A DNA stretch of 64,000 bases. Origin: Calvatia gigantea (lineage: Eukaryota > Basidiomycota > Agaricomycetes > Agaricales > Lycoperdaceae). A program made the translations under genes and the position numbers. Below are positions 58,590 through 64,000 of the stretch, in pieces (the stretch's first letter is position 1; each line of letters starts with the position of its first letter). The notes below the pieces were generated by a model that was not told the DNA's origin, did not search any database, and saw only the letters and a program-made list of their open reading frames with translations. Location: the NCBI GenBank assembly GCA_025093985.1, contig JACAAK010000014.1, positions 1,798,001 through 1,862,000 of the forward strand, given 5' to 3'.

Positions 58590-58775
58590 TATATCTGCAT
58601 AATTCCTCTAATGTTGGTCAGTAACGTTTGTCGTTGACCTGGATGACTTCACCCGGCGAGATTAACCGATCAATGTTTGTTTCGGAGGATGCAACTAAAC
58701 ACTGCGTCACCCCCTTGCCGAATGCGTTCTGCGGCGGAGGGTGTTTGCCCCTTCACAAGGTTGGCAGTCATCCTC
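58590..58775. promoter_or_regulatory. Divergent promoter of adrenodoxin reductase and OMA1-like genes
   Basis: At most 186 bp lie between the start codons of two mitochondrial-protein genes on opposite strands. An earlier in-frame Met for the peptidase at 58677 would shorten this to under 90 bp. Confidence 0.5.
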
Positions 58776-60384
58776 ATGCTAGGAAAAATCTTCTCCACTC
58801 ATTCGTTTGCAATATGCGCAAGACAAAACATTAGACTACGACCATCTCAAGCCACATTTACTCGAGAATTTCGGACGACGATCCCGAGACAAAACCGATA
58901 CATCCGGTTCTCTGATCCCCCTTCTCCCGGTAGTGGACACCGACCCTCAAATGATCGCCTCGACTGGAGACGATGGGACCCACGCGTCAAATTTGCTCTA
59001 GTCACTATTGGCGTTGGAGGTGTTTATTACATCGCACAGTACGTTGCTTTCCCATCCACCCGAAGCCCCTAACAACCTGTACAAAAGTTTAGAACAGGTT
59101 CCACAGACCGGCAGATGGCGATTTATGAACACAAGCAGTGAAACTGAAGCAATGGTACACCCGCTTCCCATTTTCCCCCGAGTTTTGCCCATCTGAAGCT
59201 TCGATGTACATAGCTTGGCGAAGCCACACGCAGACAACTAAAAAACAACCTCGCAGGCCAAATCCTCCCCCCAAACCACCCACTCTCAATCCACGTCCGT
59301 CGAGTAGCATCGCGCATTCTCAAACACTCACAACTTGGCAACATTCGTGGGGATACCCCCACACCAACGTTCCTCGCACCACGCATGGGCTTTGATGATG
59401 AAATTTGGCACCCAGCAGACGATTATGGTACAGCTGCGAAAAATACTTACGGACCCGAGAAGGAATGGGATGTTGTCGTCGTCAATGATAATCACGTTGT
59501 TAATGCCATGGCTTCACCAGGTATCCAGTCTGTAACATTTATTCTATTCCGAAGTGCTCATTTATGTCAAGGCTTGATCCTTGTTTTCACCGGAATCCTT
59601 CCTGTATGTCAAGACGAACAAGGTCTCGCTGCAGTGCTTTCCCATGGTCGGTGCTCCCCATCTTCTCAAAAACCCACCGGAACAAACCTATTTAACACAC
59701 GGGCTTAGAGATCGGCCACGTCGTCGCACGACACACGGCTGAACGCATATCCTCCCAAGCTGTATTTTTCGCCGTAGTTTTAATACTACAGGCGTTCGGT
59801 CTCGATTGGGGCTTCTCAAACATGCTCAACAAGTTCCTTCTTGAGCTTCCCAATTCACGTACACAAGAACTAGAAGGTACGTCGTTACTCCCATTATCCC
59901 CTCTTTTGAAGATGACACCCCTCATCGCAGCCGACCTCATTGGCCTCCGACTGATGTCCCGTGCTTGTTATGACCCAACGGCCTCACCGCAGTTCGTCCC
60001 CTCTCAAACTTCAATTTCGCTCTAGTCATTGATTGCGAACGCCTAAAATTTATAGAATGTTCGAGCGTATGGGCCGCCTCGAATCCAAGATGAGATCACA
60101 AGCCAATCTCGACTTCTTCCAAACACATCCTTCGTCCGAACGTCGCGTTAAGGTTCGTTTCGTCCCCCCCCCCTCAAAGTGCTCATTGCCGGAAGTAATG
60201 TGTTGCTAATGCCTATGGGACATCCTTCACCTTTCTATAGAGACTGGAAGAAGCATTGCCGGAAGCGTACAATATACTCGCTGCGAATCCGGAATGTGCT
60301 GCGTTGAGGGATCGGTATGAGGAGTTCCGGGATCAGGTGAAACCGATACGGATGGTGGGCCGAGACGGTTTTGAGCTTGCTTGA
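58776..60384 (+). CDS. OMA1: OMA1-like mitochondrial metalloendopeptidase (M48), intact
   Basis: Eight exons keep frame: 58776-59038, 59088-59154, 59214-59520, 59572-59646, 59709-59876, 59931-59991, 60056-60152 and 60241-60384, giving about 393 residues. The N-terminus is basic and mitochondrial-like, followed by one membrane helix (FALVTIGVGGVYYIAH). The M48 domain shows WDVVVVNDNHVVNAMASPG, ILVFTGILPV, HEIGHVVARH with both zinc His and catalytic Glu split over an intron, and E-A-D-L-I-G-L, whose Glu is the third zinc ligand. OMA1 cleaves OPA1/Mgm1-type proteins and inner-membrane quality-control substrates under stress. Three broken copies of it occur at 42.6, 45.1 and 49.95 kb. Confidence 0.9.
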
Positions 60385-61007
60385 TTAATTGAGATATCGT
60401 ACATACACAGAGAACACTAAATACGAGTGTAGGAAATACACAATACCGAAAGACCCGGTGATAACACCACTCAGACATCAATTTCCCTACATCAAATTGA
60501 TTGTTGAGTTGAACAGCATCAGCATGCACCTCGCACCGGGTCCACGACAAGTAGGTTAAGATAGTTGTGGATGAATTTGTGTTATGGTGGTGTATCCTAA
60601 TTGAATTGAACGCTGCGCGTCGGTCTTGGGAGTGGAGGATCAGGAACTCAGAAAAGTTTCCGACGACCGGGTTTGTGATCCGAATGGGGACCGCGGACGG
60701 ATCGCACCAACTGTGTGCCTTTCGTTCACTGCGCGTTGTTCAATCGTTGATTTAAAAATATATGAAGGGAGTAGTGGGTAGGAGATAAAGATAACAAAGA
60801 AAACAAAGAATTTAAAGAATATAAAGTCAAGAGTTGTCTACTGTCGAGAAAAGGGGTAGGGAAGTTAAAACATCCAATTATCCGAGTCCGGTACAATAAT
60901 GACACCGCCCGTGACGCGTCACGTCAGGACACAACTCGGTCTTATCATCTCCCGGTGTTTCGCCATTCAAGCTAAGTCCATTTCATTCAGTCTTCACAAG
61001 ACCATTA
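60385..61007. other. Convergent intergenic region
   Basis: Between the OMA1-like gene and the oppositely oriented VEYKR gene. It should contain both 3' ends; no other feature is seen. Confidence 0.4.
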
Positions 61008-61900
61008 CTACCAGAAAATTGATGACCTACCAGCACCACCCATCAACCCAGCCTTCCTCATTGCGTAGATAAGCGCAGAAAGCAGAAGCTTCCTATGTGT
61101 GAAATGACCTTGTCTCTCGTTGAAGAAGTAATAGTTCACCGGGTTCGTGCGATCGTTATATCTGCTCCCATTAGGAGAGTAGTCAAGAATGATCATGTTC
61201 TGGTAGTTGAAAAAGACGATCAGGCCACAGTAACGACTATACTTATTTCCTTGCTGCGATAAGACAACCGCATTGTTTAGAAGTGCTGTCCGAGTTCCTC
61301 GTGGAATACCCTGGACAATCTGCTCGGCATTGCGGTGGGGTGGGTTGACGAGCGCCTGACCTGTCCAATCCACATCATGAAAGGAATTCCTTGAAAAATG
61401 TAAGTTTTCATGCCAGCCAACACGGCATGAGCATGGTGCACTTACGTGCGCTTATACTCAACAATTAATACCATTTGACCGTTCACCTTGTTCCCAACAG
61501 TATACTGTCCAAGGCATTGAAATTGGAGATTCTGGTGGTACCGAGTGTTGAGATATGGGATAAGTCCCTTTCCGAGTGTAATATTGACAGTGTGAAGAAG
61601 GTACAGCGCCGATGCTCGTTCAACATCTCCCTCATTGAGGAGATTGCGGCCCCCTTCAGTCTCGATATACTGAACTGCGGTGCTTGCCAGTGCATGTTGA
61701 AGGGAGGGTAATAAAAAGCACTGCTGAAAAGTGCCAGGAGGAAAATAGATGATAGTCTTTGGAAGCGGTGAGTTGGCAGTGGAGATGCTACTTGGTTGAA
61801 GTTGTTCATATGCACCAGCAGCGGCCTGAGAGCCACTGATGTGTGGAAGTGGTGAGTCAATTATTTCCGAAGCGGCGGGCATATCAGTCGAGGGGAACAA
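61008..61900 (-). CDS. VEYKR-family protein (PD-(D/E)XK-like fold suspected), copy 2
   Basis: Exon 1 (61900-61446) ends QMVLIVEYKR and is spliced with a GTAAGT donor to exon 2 (from 61389) beginning NSFHDVDWTGQALVNPPHR, then VVLSQQGNKYSRYCGLIVFF, YQNMIILDYSPNGS and KLLLSALIYAMRKAGLMGG. Residues before the E-Y-K strand are shorter than in copy 1: the PGIVYKVG stretch there is reduced to NKVNG here. If the fold is a restriction-like nuclease, the first acidic metal ligand would therefore be missing in both copies. The frame is otherwise intact. The 3' end is uncertain because a GT donor follows AGLMGGAG. Orientation relative to the OMA1 gene is convergent, as at 41-44 kb. Confidence 0.6.
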
Positions 61901-63399
61901 GTCACTTGCAGCTCAAACGACTTTGTTAAGTATTTCACCTGGTATCTATCATTTGCATAATCTAATCACCCTCGCCCCTCTGTGTAGGTCCAGGTGGGTC
62001 CCAATGACAGATATCAATCTCGGCGGGAAAGTCAATGGTTGGCTGCGTGCACAGATTTTCAGTAGGGTTTTTGACAGTTGCCACTGCCTCATGGGAGTTT
62101 CACCAGCACACCTGACTTGTTACGATCCATCGGGATTCGGAATATACTCCATTTCTTGTTATTACCTATCACGCTTGAGTTGACCCTTAGGAAAATTGTC
62201 ACGGATGCTTCCTGGTTCAAACTGTGCGCGCTCAAACCTCAGCTGGTAACCGGCTTGGTTCGGGTGCCTTTTGGAATTAGAGCCCCAAGCTCTAGTGGTT
62301 CGCCGCTTCTGAGGGCACAGAAAGATCGGTGGAAGAAGATGGGGGAGTACATCGGGCTTGTAATGGTTCTGTGGCTGGAAATTGTGCCTGCCGCCCGCAA
62401 AGAAGTTTTCTTTCGACTCCCAGGCTTCTTAGGAATCTGGCAAATGCAATTATTCATTCGCTAAAGAAACCGGCTCGAGCGGTTGGCCTTTGGAAGAGCT
62501 CGGGAAAGACCATCTTCTCCGCCGTTACCGTCTTCATTTCCAACCCCCTATGGCTTCTGTCTGGGCCATTGGATGAAAACGCCCGGTTTCTTTTAGTTGC
62601 TTGGCAGGGACGATGATACATAACGAGGCTTGGCTGTGATGGACGGATGGGTTCCTCCTGACATTGGCCCTATGCCGAGGAGGTTCCTCGCCCGCTTTGT
62701 CACCACCTGCACAAGCTGATTGTGCATTCTGGATATTAGAGCTCCATGCTAGCTAAAGAATGGGGTAGGGAAGTGAAACCGAGACAGACAACGAGCGTTG
62801 AACAACTTCTGGGTCACATCGACACAGCAGAGGGAAGGAGCAATGACGATCACAGCTCCTTTTTTCTTTTCCGAGCTTTGGTGACCTTGGATAGCTAACG
62901 GTCTGCCTTTGTTTCAGCCCGCGCTTGCTGTTCACACTTCTGACAGATGTGGAGCGGACGGAAATTTTCACTCAAAAAGCTGTTAATATATTCAACGGTG
63001 TTTGTGCATGACCGAGGAGCCATGATACATGATGCATGATCGTTCGTCGTTCTGTGTGGATAATGATACTGTGATGCTATCGTGAAAGTGCTCATTTCGT
63101 ATTGCGATTTTTGAATATTTATCTATTACATTTAATTCGGCTGTGATCAGGAAACCCTCCTTCACACCTCTTACAAAATTTTAATACATTAGTCCTCACT
63201 GTGCCAGAGTCCCCTTTTGGAATGTGGACTGGTAAGGCCTGAAGGCCTTCAGGTCCACTATCGTGAGAACCCTGGACTGGGAAATTCTTGCAAGGTTTAC
63301 GGGGTTCGCTGAGGTTTCTCACGCATCTTCTGACGAGAACCCTCATATCTCCCCTTCGATTTCAAGTGACGCCGTGAGCTTATGGTTCGAACGGGACAT
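61901..63399. other. Gene-poor region with two small Cys-containing frames
   Basis: No gene is firmly recognised. Minus-strand frames at 62895-63095 (ICQKCEQQARAE) and 63119-63346 (KFCKRCEGGFPDHSRIKC) each hold a C-x2-C and could be exons of a small zinc-binding protein, but I cannot join them. A perfect 16-bp palindrome, CCTGAAGGCCTTCAGG, lies at about 63238-63253. Confidence 0.3.
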
Positions 63400-64000
63400 A
63401 TGACATCCACGAACATTCCAACGGTAACTCCAACCGTTGAAAAAACATATTATCCAGGAAAAATCCTCCCGTTATACTCCCACCTACCCCCGATCCCACC
63501 CGCTGACGGGGAATGTCACTACGAGGGCTCACCATCAATGGCCGGGCTCGCAGACCTCTACAATGAATCTATCGAGGAGCGAATCGCAGTCCCCTCCACG
63601 CCTCCCGATGCGTCCATCACACTTGAAGAACGTTTCCTTTCCAGCATGCACAACATCCCACATGTCTGGCTTGCCCGGGTCCAGGCTTGCTCCCAAGATG
63701 TGTATCCTTCCAGGCTTGTAGCAAAGATATATGATCCCGTGTGGTTTGGCGATGCAGCATGGTTTGATCCATTCAAATTACGCAACCTCGTGGCATCGCA
63801 GGAGGTAGAAACTTATCGCCGCTTTCAACGGTTTCAAGGAACCAAAGTGCCCCGGTTCTACGGGCACTTCATTACTCCTCTTCCGTCTCAGCAGGACCGG
63901 ACAGTCAACGTCATACTTATGGAGTTCATCCCGGGCCGCGATCTGCGCCATCTTGTACCTTGGGAGGCCGCAAACACGGTATGTGGTGCACACAAGGACG
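63400..64000 (+). CDS. Kinase-fold (PKL) protein, copy 3, cut by the window end
   Basis: Reading from the Met at 63400, the frame stays open to the last base (200 codons). It follows copy 1 closely: TYYPGKILPLYSH, SIEERIAVPSTPPD, SRLVAKIYDPVWF with the expected Lys, QEVETYRRFQRFQGTKVPRFY and VILMEFIPGRDLRHLV. The catalytic loop and metal-binding Asp lie beyond the window. There are no lesions in the visible part, so this may be a second functional copy. Confidence 0.65.
   Translation, partial: MTSTNIPTVTPTVEKTYYPGKILPLYSHLPPIPPADGECHYEGSPSMAGLADLYNESIEERIAVPSTPPDASITLEERFLSSMHNIPHVWLARVQACSQDVYPSRLVAKIYDPVWFGDAAWFDPFKLRNLVASQEVETYRRFQRFQGTKVPRFYGHFITPLPSQQDRTVNVILMEFIPGRDLRHLVPWEAANTVCGAHKD

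Overview
The window is nuclear DNA of a filamentous basidiomycete, most likely an agaricomycete; I cannot name the genus. Genes carry many short introns of about 45-90 bp with GT..AG ends, both strands are used without operons, and several families (BTB-like, F-box-like and FCP1-like proteins, HEIGH-type M48 peptidase, HNH and VEYKR-type accessory proteins) are typical of mushroom-forming fungi. Exons were joined by eye from splice sites and conserved protein frames, so small boundary errors are possible.

Left part (0-33 kb): a DUF4139/mucoidy-inhibitor-like gene (749-2903), a tRNA-like element, a SET-domain methyltransferase (5087-6593), an FCP1-like phosphatase-fold gene (7083-9401, minus), a BTB-like gene (9703-11164, minus), an F-box-like gene (14073-15613), a GH16 glucanase relic whose catalytic Glu is changed (17868-19127, minus), a complete ubiquitin C-terminal hydrolase (20710-22013, minus), a PHO80-like cyclin (23004-23906), a broken inverted copy of the DUF4139 gene (25267-27430), a solitary retrotransposon-type RNase H gene (28795-30372, minus) and a predicted secreted amidohydrolase (31095-32652, minus).

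Right part (34-64 kb): a WDR48/UAF1-like WD40 gene (34800-39280, minus), then a patchwork of duplicated and decaying accessory genes: HNH nuclease-like, VEYKR-type (PD-(D/E)XK-like), kinase-fold and OMA1-like M48 peptidase copies, plus a broken 5' copy of the WD40 gene. Embedded at 55-60.4 kb is a stable block of mitochondrial genes: a membrane protein of unknown role, SDHD, adrenodoxin reductase and an intact OMA1-like peptidase. The VEYKR gene and OMA1 peptidase occur twice as convergent pairs in opposite orientation, so one block was copied as an inverted segment.

Two themes stand out. Repeated local duplication followed by decay has left at least eight gene relics. Separately, six conserved reading frames are each broken by exactly one extra base, including that of adrenodoxin reductase, which is normally essential; consensus insertion errors are a more likely cause than independent gene death. 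The most interesting candidates are the HNH / VEYKR / kinase-fold accessory module, the lone RNase H fusion gene and a 1.1-kb insertion revealed by comparing two duplicated blocks.
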